A stretch of DNA of 37,319 bases from Euryarchaeota archaeon UBA173 (GTDB lineage: Archaea; Thermoplasmatota; Poseidoniia; Poseidoniales; Thalassarchaeaceae): the NCBI GenBank assembly GCA_002498925.1, contig DAJH01000066.1, forward strand, positions 1,528-38,846, given 5' to 3'. A program made the translations under genes and the position numbers. The number at the start of each line of letters is the position of its first letter. The stretch's first letter is position 1. Below the pieces are notes generated by a model. The model saw only the letters and a list, made by a program, of their open reading frames with translations. It was not told the origin of the DNA and did no database searches. This document shows positions 16,008 through 23,673 of this stretch, in pieces.

Positions 16008-16305
16008 ATATTGGAGGGATCACATCGATATCACAGGAGCCAGTGGGCTTCATGCAACAAGTGAGGATTCCGCCTTCTTCGACTAGGAAGCTGTCAAGCC
16101 CGGGTGGAAGTTCCTCGGGAATGTCAACTGAACCGGAGACTAGCCTGACTAGGCATGTTCCACATGTTCCCGATGTGCAATTTGTCGGTATTTCCACATT
16201 GGCCATTTCGGCAATGTCTATGATGTTCAAATCCGGCTCGGATTCTGCCTGACCTAATTTTTCAGAGCCCCTGAAAAAGCGAATTAGATGTCTGTCGTAA
16301 GACAT
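16006..16305 (-). CDS. Plant-type [2Fe-2S] ferredoxin
   Basis: 99-residue soluble one-electron carrier with a beta-grasp fold. The cluster ligands are C43, C48 and C51 in NCTSGTCGTC (CX4CX2C) and C83 in LTCCMKP, the normal arrangement for plant/cyanobacterial-type ferredoxins. The end (GSCDIDVIPPI) is the usual last strand. A GAGG sequence ahead of the ATG overlaps the stop of the HhH/zinc-ribbon gene. Its redox partner is not evident; the nearby UbiB, desaturase and photolyase block lies several kb upstream. Confidence 0.93.
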   Translation of the reverse strand: MSYDRHLIRFFRGSEKLGQAESEPDLNIIDIAEMANVEIPTNCTSGTCGTCLVRLVSGSVDIPEELPPGLDSFLVEEGGILTCCMKPTGSCDIDVIPPI

Positions 16306-16314
16306 ATGGTCGCC

Positions 16315-17403
16315 TCAGCGATCAGTCCTGGACCATCTTCCGGTCTGCTTATTGAATCGTAGACCGGCCTTCTTCATCCACTTGTTGAACTTTGTAGCTC
16401 CGGCTCCTGTGGCTATGATGAAGTCCTCCCTGTCCTCTTGTGCTTGGATGTACCCCTTGACAGCCAATGTTTGGTCTATCCAGTCGTCTATATCCATCAG
16501 TCCGCCCGAGAGCTTGCTCGATTCGACAGCGGCCTCTAATTCCTTGGCTGATGCACCTGTGGACTCCAAATCCTTGATCATCAGGTCGACAACCGAAGCC
16601 GACTCGACCTTCTTCGGAGGCTTCACCACAGGAAGTCTGGGTTTGATCTTGGGGTTGATGGAGATTCTAGATCCGTTCTCAAGTCTGGACTCTACCGTTT
16701 CGGCCATGGGCGATCTGAACTCCTCCTCGCATTCCCAGCAGACAAACACGTAATCAGACATGTCTTCCATTAGGTTTCCACCCCTGGGATCCATCTCTTC
16801 ACCGCAATGCGGGCATGCGTACATACAAAGAACGGGAGCTATTTTTCTTCTGAAGTCGACGATGTCCTGAGGAGTTCCAACCAATTCCAACAACTCATGG
16901 TCCCTGGCTGCCTCGAGGCCCCTGGTCTCCAGCTGGTCTCTGATCTTTGAGCGCTGTTCGTCCTTTGACTCATCGTCGAAGGTATTCTCTAGTTTCACTA
17001 TTAGTTCGACTGTTTTCCCAAGTCTGTTCATTACGAGCTTCTTGTTCCTGAAGGCATCGACGCGGGCCATTCTGAGCTGTTCCTTCTTCTCGAGAAGATC
17101 GGCCAGAAGGTCCTTCTGCTCCCTCTTGAATCTCTGCTCCTCAATTTTGTCTACCTTCTTTTTACCATCTTTCGATAGAACGTCAGCTAGGAATCTCTGC
17201 TTACTGGAGGTTCTAGGGCCAGATTTGACAGCGTCGATTACGGATGTTGCTATTCCCTTCTTTAGACCGTAATTGTTCATCAGGGTGTCGACATCCATCT
17301 TTTTGAGATCGCCAACTTTGATTCCACCGTCGGAGAGAATCTGGGCCGTATTCTCATCTATGCCCCTTCTTAGGAGAGCTAGGTAGGTGTCCTTCTTTGC
17401 CAT
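16315..17403 (-). CDS. HhH, coiled-coil and zinc-ribbon protein of unknown function
   Basis: 362 residues with a clear modular layout but no family I can name. Residues about 8-60 look like a helix-hairpin-helix unit (LRRGIDENTAQILSDGGIKVGDLKKM, then YGLKKGIATSV). Residues 80-165 are very charged and likely a long helical/coiled segment. Residues 197-225 form a zinc ribbon (C197, C200 and C222, C225: ACPHCGEEMD...VCWECEEEF). The C-terminal 60 residues include WIDQTLAVKGYIQ and a basic end, LRFNKQTGRWSRTDR. HhH plus ribbon implies nucleic-acid binding. It follows KsgA by 90 bases and precedes ferredoxin. An AAGGAT sits ahead of the ATG. Confidence 0.75.
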   Translation of the reverse strand: MAKKDTYLALLRRGIDENTAQILSDGGIKVGDLKKMDVDTLMNNYGLKKGIATSVIDAVKSGPRTSSKQRFLADVLSKDGKKKVDKIEEQRFKREQKDLLADLLEKKEQLRMARVDAFRNKKLVMNRLGKTVELIVKLENTFDDESKDEQRSKIRDQLETRGLEAARDHELLELVGTPQDIVDFRRKIAPVLCMYACPHCGEEMDPRGGNLMEDMSDYVFVCWECEEEFRSPMAETVESRLENGSRISINPKIKPRLPVVKPPKKVESASVVDLMIKDLESTGASAKELEAAVESSKLSGGLMDIDDWIDQTLAVKGYIQAQEDREDFIIATGAGATKFNKWMKKAGLRFNKQTGRWSRTDR

Positions 17404-17493
17404 GATTTTACATCCTTAGGACAGAGCTCCCGCGCACTGTGCCGTGCCTCGCCGAGCGAGGGGGTCCCTATCAAGGCGATGACTAAACCATCG

Positions 17494-18405
17494 TTATTCG
17501 ACATTAAATGTTGAAAATGTATCTGATAAAATGACCCAATGCTTGGTTTCCAGATTTTCTGGCCTTAGATTCGCCCAGTCCTCTGGAAGTTCGGGAATTT
17601 CTGATTTCAGGATTTCTCCTGAAGCCCCTTTCCAACGGTCCTTGTGCCATCCCTTGACCCTAGAAATCCTCCTAGGTGTGGACGATAGGAGCGTCCTTAA
17701 TTTCCTCCTCCTATTTGCAAAGCAGTGTTGAGTGATGGTCCTGAATAGTCTGCGGTTGAAGTCGGGTGCTATTCCGGTTCTTTCGATTGGCCGGAGCAAT
17801 ATCAGTCTGGAGTTGACTCTTGGAGATGGGCTGAATGAGCTGGAGGGGACCTTTGCATCAATGAGGACTTCGAAGTCCAACCAGAGAGAAAGGCCTAGCG
17901 GACCAGCGCTTGCCGGGCCCCCTCTCATTGACATTCTCTCTGCGAATTCTTCCTGCACCAGGAGAACAACTGATCTAAGCGGGGTCTCTGAGTGGTACCT
18001 CTGAATCCTCTCTAGAAGTGGACTGGAAATGCTGTAAGGAATGTTCGCAATTACATGAGTTATGTCGTCAGGCCATTGGGCCTTGAGTGCATCCTGTTTA
18101 ACCAGCGAGAACTGCTCTTCATTTGTTGTGAAAACACGATTCAGGTGATCCACTGCCTCCTCGTCTATTTCCAATGCCGTTAATCTCGCTCCAGTCCTCA
18201 GTATACCGAGAGTTAGGGACCCCGGTCCCGGCCCGACTTCCAATACGTGCGAATCCCGATTGACGGGTGATCCATGCTCTGATGGGAGTTGTATGGATCT
18301 TGCAATCACAGATTCGTCTAGGAGGAAATGCTGTCCTAGACTTTTGTCGGGGGTCATCCTATCCCTTAGCAGATCAACCAGCAATCTTGCATCGAGGTCT
18401 TCCAA
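17494..18405 (-). CDS. rsmA: Small-subunit rRNA adenine dimethyltransferase (KsgA/Dim1)
   Basis: SAM-dependent enzyme that dimethylates the two adjacent adenines in the helix-45 loop of 16S rRNA during small-subunit maturation. KSLGQHFLLD at 21-30 is the N-terminal signature. VLEVGPGPGSLTLG at 54-67 is the SAM-binding motif I, ALEIDEEAVDHL motif II, and ANIPYSISSPLL (NIPY at 121-124) the target-adenine motif IV. LVQEEFAERMSMRGGP and VPSSSFSPSPRVNS follow as usual. At 303 residues it is slightly longer than many archaeal orthologues. The start is TTG 18405, supported by GGGGTGA ahead of it. It is the last of the conserved archaeal run L21e-RpoF-DUF655-KsgA. Confidence 0.96.
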   Translation of the reverse strand: MEDLDARLLVDLLRDRMTPDKSLGQHFLLDESVIARSIQLPSEHGSPVNRDSHVLEVGPGPGSLTLGILRTGARLTALEIDEEAVDHLNRVFTTNEEQFSLVKQDALKAQWPDDITHVIANIPYSISSPLLERIQRYHSETPLRSVVLLVQEEFAERMSMRGGPASAGPLGLSLWLDFEVLIDAKVPSSSFSPSPRVNSRLILLRPIERTGIAPDFNRRLFRTITQHCFANRRRKLRTLLSSTPRRISRVKGWHKDRWKGASGEILKSEIPELPEDWANLRPENLETKHWVILSDTFSTFNVE

Positions 18406-18422
18406 GAAATCACCCCGTCACC

Positions 18423-18989
18423 CTAGGAGCGAACCAGAATATCCAACAAACTCGGTGTCTGAGCCGTGTCCTCCATCTCCTTAACGTATCTCTCAGCTAG
18501 GAGTCTTGCCGATTCAATACCGCATGACTCATCCACCTGTTCGAAGGTTGACCAGCCGTTTCCGCCTCTGCTCTTTACCATCTGCATCGCCTTGGAGTTA
18601 CCGACTCCCGCCAGAAGTTGGAAGGCGTGAAACTTGAGGGACATCGGGCCTGCACTGTTGTAGAACATGAGGTGCTTTTCTGGGTCACTGGAGATTGCCT
18701 TCAATATTGAGTCTGTGAGCTCCCCCTGGGATGCCTGCGAGAGGTCCTTGAACCTGATTTCAGAAATTGGGCCTATAATTCCAGAATCCATATTTATCTC
18801 AGAACCCTGCTCAATTTCGTCGGCATTAACTACTCTAGACCTGACTAGGTGAAATGAGGGTTCGGCAAGAGCTTGGATTTCATGACCGGCAGGGCGTCTG
18901 TCGAGCACGTCTAGGACGCGCACCAATGTAGTCGAGGACAGTGGCCCCTCGTCTTCCTCATCGGCCCCGTTGGAGTTGTCGGACAGCAT
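18423..18989 (-). CDS. DUF655 archaeal nucleic-acid-binding protein
   Basis: About 188 residues from ATG 18989 (in-frame ATG 19022 and TTG 19037 would lengthen it). The N-terminus is acidic (SDNSNGADEEDEG). An OB-like segment follows: TTLVRVLDVLDRRPAGHEIQALAEPSFHLVRSRV, matching the DUF655 opening. The C-terminal half contains helix-hairpin-helix sequence (FQLLAGVGNSKAMQMVKSRG). DUF655 is restricted to archaea and is regularly found between rpoF and ksgA, exactly as here. It is presumed to act in RNA or DNA metabolism, but its biochemical role is not established. KsgA starts 17 bases after its stop. Confidence 0.85.
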   Translation of the reverse strand: MLSDNSNGADEEDEGPLSSTTLVRVLDVLDRRPAGHEIQALAEPSFHLVRSRVVNADEIEQGSEINMDSGIIGPISEIRFKDLSQASQGELTDSILKAISSDPEKHLMFYNSAGPMSLKFHAFQLLAGVGNSKAMQMVKSRGGNGWSTFEQVDESCGIESARLLAERYVKEMEDTAQTPSLLDILVRS

Positions 18990-19060
18990 CGTTCTCGTAT
19001 ATTGGAGAGGGGTTCCCCTCATCAATGGTTTAGTCAATAGGAAAACTCTGAAATGACGGC

Positions 19061-19414
19061 TCAGAGGACATGTTGACGGACAATTTCGATCACTTCCTCA
19101 ATCTCGGAAGTATCCATTGCAACCCTTTTACTGGCGATTATTACTCTAACACCAGCTACGTCCATCGGAGTTAGTTCTGCTATTTTTGCGCATATGTCTG
19201 GATTTTCTGCTAATTTCTCGTTCTCCATCAGCACCGAGAAGAGATCTGCGAAGACCTTTGGGTCGGTCTTCGTTCCGCCCCTGTTGGTGCTTGATGCCCA
19301 TGTGGCGTGCTGTAAAGCCATCATCTGCTCGTAGGAGAGTTCCCCTCTCCTCTCATTCGCAGCATCTAGTAAATCCCGTACAGTAGCAAAATCAATGAAT
19401 TCTCTATCAGACAT
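19061..19414 (-). CDS. rpoF: DNA-directed RNA polymerase subunit F (Rpb4-like)
   Basis: 117-residue partner of RpoE (Rpb7) in the archaeal RNA polymerase stalk, which contributes to open-complex formation and binds emerging RNA. Features of the family are FIDFATVRDLLDAANERRGELSYEQMMALQHATW, then a helical HRDC-like C-terminus with ELTPMDVAGVRVIIASKRV. The ORF is open to 19465, but ATG 19414 (MSDREFIDF) has a GAGGTG Shine-Dalgarno 6 bases ahead, starts where the family starts and lies 10 bases after the L21e stop. Confidence 0.92.
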   Translation of the reverse strand: MSDREFIDFATVRDLLDAANERRGELSYEQMMALQHATWASSTNRGGTKTDPKVFADLFSVLMENEKLAENPDICAKIAELTPMDVAGVRVIIASKRVAMDTSEIEEVIEIVRQHVL

Positions 19415-19424
19415 AGAAAGCACC

Positions 19425-19718
19425 TCACTTAGCGGGTCGCAAGTGCTCTGGCCTTGCAACCACAATTTTCTCCTTGTTCCCCTGAGTGACCCTCACAACA
19501 AACGCCTTGCCCTGTGCTTCGACAATGGTGCCCGTTAGGCCCTGGAATCTTCGGTGAGGCATTCCCTTCTGCTGGGCGCCGTCGAGGACAATGCAAACCT
19601 TGTCTCCCTCGGAGTATGGGTGCATGACCCTGTTGATGAAAATTCGGCCCTTCTCCGACTTCTTCTTCTTGAGAATGGACCTCGTTCCCTGCCTAGTGCC
19701 ATGGGTTCTTGTTGCCAT
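19425..19718 (-). CDS. rpl21e: 50S ribosomal protein L21e
   Basis: 97-residue archaeal/eukaryotic-specific large-subunit protein. The N-terminus ATRTHGTRQGTRS..KKKK, the SH3-like core (YSEGDKVCIVLDGAQQKGMPHRRFQGLTG) and the end KEKIVVARPEHLRP are diagnostic. This is strong evidence that the segment is archaeal. It heads the L21e-RpoF-DUF655-KsgA operon. A GGTGAT is placed before the ATG, and CTTAATAG about 50 bases upstream is a plausible TATA box. Confidence 0.97.
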   Translation of the reverse strand: MATRTHGTRQGTRSILKKKKSEKGRIFINRVMHPYSEGDKVCIVLDGAQQKGMPHRRFQGLTGTIVEAQGKAFVVRVTQGNKEKIVVARPEHLRPAK

Positions 19719-19766
19719 AATATCACCATCGACCGTAGGTCGTGGAAGCGCTCGACCTGAGGCGTG

Positions 19767-19775
19767 CTATTAAGG
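19767..19775 (-). promoter_or_regulatory. TATA-like box for the L21e operon
   Basis: The minus strand reads CCTTAATAG here. A start about 25 bases downstream would give a leader of roughly 25 bases that includes the GGTGAT Shine-Dalgarno of L21e. Confidence 0.4.
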
Positions 19776-19795
19776 GCGTCGGATTCTGCCTTTTC

Positions 19796-21223
19796 TCAGT
19801 CTGCGTGGATATCCTTGACATCAAGCCAAAGAACCTCACATTCCGTTCCAATTACTTCCCGTACTGAAGGAACCGTCCTCCCCTCGTCGGAATGAACCAA
19901 TTCCTTGACGTAGGTTCCTGCCTCGCATCTCAGAGAGAACTGTACCTCGTTGCCTTCGACCGTGACGTCACTGATTGAGGTCACCTTTCTCTTTCTTGTC
20001 TTAGCGGCTCTCCGATGGGACACTCTCTTCGGGGTCTCTTGCTCGAGGGTCACTCCAGAGAGTGAACTTATGGCCTCTACCACCTCATCTTCAGGAAGTT
20101 CTTCTTCGACTTTGAAGCGGATTGTATAGGACTTTTCTGATCTCGTTTCCTTAATCCTGCTGACCTCCTTCTTCAGGCTCCATCGAAGAGAGTTCACTTC
20201 CACTTTTCCTGAGGACTTCGAGTTAATTTCCTCTGAGAGTTTATCCAAGTCCATGTCCCTGATTCTGGGACCTTTGACCTCGAGGACAAACGGCCTTCCT
20301 GAACCCAGGCATCTGACATCAATATCCTCCCTTCCCATTCCGTGAAATGAGGTGTCGTTTGCCTCCATAGAGTTCCTTACTGGTTCCCCTATCAGATCTT
20401 GAACTGATTCAATGTACTGAAGTCCGGTTCCTTGGCAGTTTTCGCAGTCTCCTCCCCTTCCCCTGCAGGCGCGACATGGCCATCTGGTCTGAGGTATGCC
20501 TCGCTCAAGTTTTCTGTATCTGCCGTAGATGAAGATAGGTCTGACGTCGACATCCACCCTGAGTGTCAATGCATCGATGGTGATCATTATGTCAGGGCTC
20601 TCTTTGACGAAGGATACCCCTTGCGTCCTGCTGGATATTTCATCTTGTATGGCCTTGACAAAAGACGGCTTGAGCGTTTTTGATCCTTGGGCCCCATGTT
20701 TGGTCCTAATTGAGTCCTCACTTTGGATCATGTCCTTTGGGAGGTGGATTCCGAATTGCATCGTCGAATACTGGTAGGGACTAGTTGACTCGACTATCCT
20801 GTCCACTATGTTGATTACATCCTCAAAGAGGTTCTCGCAAAGCGGACATAGTTCTGGAATCTCAACTTTCTCAAGCTCGGAGTCCCTGGAATGGGCTTCT
20901 GCACGTAGTATTGAGCCTCCTTCGGCGCCTGTTGAGTCTACCCTTCTACCACCAATCCTGTGGAGGCAGTTGTCACACACTCCAATCTTGATCATGTGGG
21001 CTATGCCCAAAGGTGCTGGACAGGGAGGGGCATTCCAGTCAATCGACCCGCCTGAGTGGTAGTAGTCGTCACCATCGAACCATTCCTCTTCGGGGGTTGT
21101 CTCGTTTTCCAAGACCTCGGTTGGCTCTGCATCTGCAGACCCATAACTAGCACTTGCGAAATGATGCCAGTCATCCTTTTCGGGACCGTTTGGAGACTCT
21201 GTATTGGATTCTTCCTCGCTCAT
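19796..21223 (-). CDS. pus10: tRNA pseudouridine synthase Pus10
   Basis: 475-residue archaeal enzyme that makes pseudouridine 54 (and often 55) in the T loop of tRNA. After an acidic about 60-residue N-terminal extension come zinc-binding Cys pairs (CDNC at 83-86, CPLC at 126-129) and a THUMP-like RNA-binding region. KLERGIPQTRWPC then leads into a CRACRGRGGDCENCQGTG Cys-rich loop usual in archaeal Pus10. The catalytic domain opens with FHGMGREDIDVRCLGSGRPF (catalytic Asp about 300). The C-terminus (VKELVHSDEGRTVPSVREV) is the typical thumb end. A GGTGAT stands ahead of the ATG. Confidence 0.95.
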   Translation of the reverse strand: MSEEESNTESPNGPEKDDWHHFASASYGSADAEPTEVLENETTPEEEWFDGDDYYHSGGSIDWNAPPCPAPLGIAHMIKIGVCDNCLHRIGGRRVDSTGAEGGSILRAEAHSRDSELEKVEIPELCPLCENLFEDVINIVDRIVESTSPYQYSTMQFGIHLPKDMIQSEDSIRTKHGAQGSKTLKPSFVKAIQDEISSRTQGVSFVKESPDIMITIDALTLRVDVDVRPIFIYGRYRKLERGIPQTRWPCRACRGRGGDCENCQGTGLQYIESVQDLIGEPVRNSMEANDTSFHGMGREDIDVRCLGSGRPFVLEVKGPRIRDMDLDKLSEEINSKSSGKVEVNSLRWSLKKEVSRIKETRSEKSYTIRFKVEEELPEDEVVEAISSLSGVTLEQETPKRVSHRRAAKTRKRKVTSISDVTVEGNEVQFSLRCEAGTYVKELVHSDEGRTVPSVREVIGTECEVLWLDVKDIHAD

Positions 21224-21312
21224 ACAATCACCGACGGCTCAGCGGGGGGCACCCAGTGAGTCGACGTCATGGCGCGTGAGCAGCCTGATTTGAGGGCTTC
21301 GCAAGTAAATTT

Positions 21313-21642
21313 TCACAGTCTCGATCCTAATTCTTCGGCTGTTTTCCTCAAGTGAGAGAATGAATGTATGCCACTTGAGCACCCAGATGGCCATACTAGC
21401 CTGATTGCATACCTGCCCACGACCTCTACATTCGGCTTCTCCAACCTGTATCTCTCGATTTCTTCTTCGAACTCCAGCCTTCGTTGATCGTTTACTTGCC
21501 TGGGCTTGCATTTGGCGCACTGGCAGCGCTTCCTTATGCTTAGGTAACCCAGTTTGAAGGAAGCGCCATCCGCAAATCTGAGGATGCAGTCCTCGTCACT
21601 CCTTTCTATTGCGGTTAGCGACACATGGTCCTCCATGGCCAT
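21313..21642 (-). CDS. DUF971 family protein (gamma-butyrobetaine-hydroxylase N-terminal-like)
   Basis: 109-residue single-domain protein. It shows the DUF971 pattern: DCILRFADGASFKLGYLSIRKRC, a Cys cluster (RCQCAKC), VEVVGRYAIRLVWPSGCSSGIHSFSHLR and a final helix. In eukaryotic gamma-butyrobetaine hydroxylases this fold is a small zinc domain. In bacteria the stand-alone form often sits near mrp/apbC Fe-S genes, and its role is unclear. The start is ATG 21642 or ATG 21636. It lies between the ABA4-like gene (24 bases upstream) and Pus10 and may be part of either transcript. Confidence 0.88.
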   Translation of the reverse strand: MAMEDHVSLTAIERSDEDCILRFADGASFKLGYLSIRKRCQCAKCKPRQVNDQRRLEFEEEIERYRLEKPNVEVVGRYAIRLVWPSGCSSGIHSFSHLRKTAEELGSRL

Positions 21643-21666
21643 TCCAAGGGGCTCGGATTCAAGAGT

Positions 21667-22107
21667 TTACGTGTTTGATTCGGTATTGCGGGCCAAGGCA
21701 ATATGCATTGCTATCCCAACCGGCATTAGCATTACCGCGAAGAATACTGAGGATGTCCTTATCCATGGATCGACACCCATCTCTAGGCTCCTCCTCCATA
21801 TCCACCTTGTCACGAAGATATCGCCTGCTACCATATGGGCCCATGCGGCCGAGGCACCTGCTTTCGTTCCTAGGAGGGAGGCAAGTGCCTCGAGTGGCTG
21901 GGACGACATCATGTCACCAAAGAGATCTGAAAGGGCATTCGGGTCTGAAAGGGTAACTGCAAACCAGATCACTATTGGGCCGATGAAGAACCAAGGGCCC
22001 TGCATGGCCCTCTCAGTTCTCTCTTCTTCCGGATATACCAGCATCAGAAACCAAAAGGGTCCAATCCAAGCAGTTGATAGGAAGAATGACGCATCATACA
22101 CATCCAT
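21667..22107 (-). CDS. ABA4-like (DUF4281) membrane protein
   Basis: 146-residue protein with four membrane helices: DASFFLSTAWIGPFWFLMLVYP, WFFIGPIVIWFAVTL, a third about AWAHMVAGDIFVTRWIWRRS, and SSVFFAVMLMPVGIAMHIAL. The third helix with its AHxxAxDxFVxRWIW-like pattern matches DUF4281, named for plant ABA4, which is needed for neoxanthin formation from violaxanthin. It lies 12 bases downstream of phytoene desaturase with GAGG ahead of the ATG, so a role in carotenoid end-group or retinal-precursor metabolism is a fair inference, not proof. Confidence 0.75.
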   Translation of the reverse strand: MDVYDASFFLSTAWIGPFWFLMLVYPEEERTERAMQGPWFFIGPIVIWFAVTLSDPNALSDLFGDMMSSQPLEALASLLGTKAGASAAWAHMVAGDIFVTRWIWRRSLEMGVDPWIRTSSVFFAVMLMPVGIAMHIALARNTESNT

Positions 22108-22119
22108 GGTGGTGCCTCG

Positions 22120-23673
22120 TCAGTTATTTGATTTGATAATTGGCCTTCTGATATCGTCAAACCAAGTTTCTGTGCCGTTCCAATCCGGAACTATTCCCAA
22201 ATCGGCACATATCATCTTAGCAGAGATTCTACCACTCTCAAAAATAGTTGGAAGTCCGCTTCCTGGGTGCGTTCCACCCCCTACCAGGTATAGGCTCTCA
22301 AGCTCCTCGAACTTATTCTGAGGTCTCCTCCAGAGCATCTGGTCGAGACCATGCGCGAGATTGAAGACTGCTCCCTTGTATATGTCTCGAGAGGCCCAGT
22401 CATCAGGTGTAACTATGGTCTGGGAAACAATATGTTCCTTGATCCCTGAAAACCCGAGATGTTCCATCTGTTTCAGAATGACGTCCATGTAATCATCCTT
22501 TATTTGGTCCCAATCGATTCCATCATGTGAGTTGCTGGCGGGAACGAGTACGTATATCGTCGAATGTCCTTCTGGTGCCATGGTGGGATCTGTAATGCAG
22601 GCATTCTGGACATAGATTGACGGGTCTTCCCAAGCTACCTTGTGCTCGGTGACCTCTCTCAGATTCTTCTGGTAATCCTTCGCAGCGTATATCTGATGAT
22701 GGGGGGTGTCATACAACTTGTCTAAACCTAAGTAGAGCATGTATGTGGAGCATGAATATGACTTCTCATCCAATTTCTTGTTGGACCACTTTTTGCGCAG
22801 TTCATCTGGTATCAGGCCTTTCATGCCAGTTGCGAAATCGACATTCATTACGAATCGATCAGCTGAGTATGTCTGCTCATCTGTTCTGGCTCCTACGACT
22901 TTCTTCCCTTCGAAAATAAATTCCCTTACTGGTTCGTTAAGTCTGATGTCGACTCCCAGTTCCCTTGCAATTTGGCCCATCTTCTGAGTTATTGTTCCGA
23001 GACCGCCCTCGGAGTGGAAAACTCCGTGTTCGTACTCGAGATAGGCAAGAATTGTGAATAGGCTCGGAGCATGGAATGGGCTCATTCCCAGATACTTGGT
23101 CTGGAACGACATTGCCAGTTGCATCCTCTCGTCGGGGAATAGTCTGGCAAGATCCGATGAGACGCTCCTCCAAGGCTTCAAGACCCTGGAAACTCTTAGT
23201 GCTCTACGACTAAAAAGATCCATTGGACTTTTCCAAGGCGTATTTAGGCAATTCTTGGACAGTCTCAGCTTTTTCCTGTTTTCTTCGATGTATCTCCGGA
23301 ACCCCTTGGCATTCTTCTCACCACATAGATCGTCTATTTGCGATACCATGTCTTCTAAGTCGGAGGTTGCGTTCAAGCTTCCTCCGGCTCCGAATACTAA
23401 ACGGTAGTTGGGGTCCAATGGGATTAGCCCCAACTCCTCGCGGGCGTCCATCCCGATTGACTCGAAAATCTCCTCAATAATTTCGGGATAGTGGAAAAAG
23501 GTGGGGCCATTGTCGAACTTGTAGCCATCCTTCTCGAAGACCCTGGTCCTTCCTCCAACACCATCGGACTTCTCAAGAATGGTGACTTTTACCCCAGCCT
23601 TCGCCAATAGCATGGAGCATGCTAAGCCCCCAGGTCCGGCGCCAACCACAATCACATCAGAATGCTCGCCCAT
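22120..23673 (-). CDS. crtI: Phytoene desaturase/carotene isomerase-type flavoprotein (CrtI family)
   Basis: 517-residue FAD enzyme introducing or isomerising double bonds in C40 carotenoids. The dinucleotide-binding N-terminus is DVIVVGAGPGGLACSMLLA with GGRTRVFEKDGYKFDNGPTFF behind it. HSEGGLGTITQKMGQIARELG marks the middle. The C-terminal YLVGGGTHPGSGLPTIFESG is the CrtI-type signature (HPGxGLP). The number of desaturations cannot be predicted. The ATG follows the UbiB-like stop with no gap (TGAATG), and AGGTGA precedes it inside that gene. Carotenoids here could serve photoprotection or provide retinal for a rhodopsin, though no rhodopsin or cleavage enzyme lies in the window. Confidence 0.93.
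   Translation of the reverse strand: MGEHSDVIVVGAGPGGLACSMLLAKAGVKVTILEKSDGVGGRTRVFEKDGYKFDNGPTFFHYPEIIEEIFESIGMDAREELGLIPLDPNYRLVFGAGGSLNATSDLEDMVSQIDDLCGEKNAKGFRRYIEENRKKLRLSKNCLNTPWKSPMDLFSRRALRVSRVLKPWRSVSSDLARLFPDERMQLAMSFQTKYLGMSPFHAPSLFTILAYLEYEHGVFHSEGGLGTITQKMGQIARELGVDIRLNEPVREFIFEGKKVVGARTDEQTYSADRFVMNVDFATGMKGLIPDELRKKWSNKKLDEKSYSCSTYMLYLGLDKLYDTPHHQIYAAKDYQKNLREVTEHKVAWEDPSIYVQNACITDPTMAPEGHSTIYVLVPASNSHDGIDWDQIKDDYMDVILKQMEHLGFSGIKEHIVSQTIVTPDDWASRDIYKGAVFNLAHGLDQMLWRRPQNKFEELESLYLVGGGTHPGSGLPTIFESGRISAKMICADLGIVPDWNGTETWFDDIRRPIIKSNN

Noticed and set aside
17404..17493. A 90-base gap between ksgA and the HhH/zinc-ribbon gene, examined for an RNA gene or terminator.
   Set aside because: It holds a GC-rich stretch and an AAGGAT before the next start, but no cloverleaf, convincing hairpin or T-run.
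21220..21270. A 16-codon minus-strand ORF whose TGA overlaps the ATG of Pus10 (ATGA).
   Set aside because: Too short, no hydrophobic or conserved features and no Shine-Dalgarno; a translated leader peptide is possible but not supportable.
21554..22321. A 255-codon plus-strand ORF spanning DUF971, ABA4-like and the start of the crtI 3' region.
   Set aside because: It crosses three well-supported minus-strand genes and their gaps and shows no domain.
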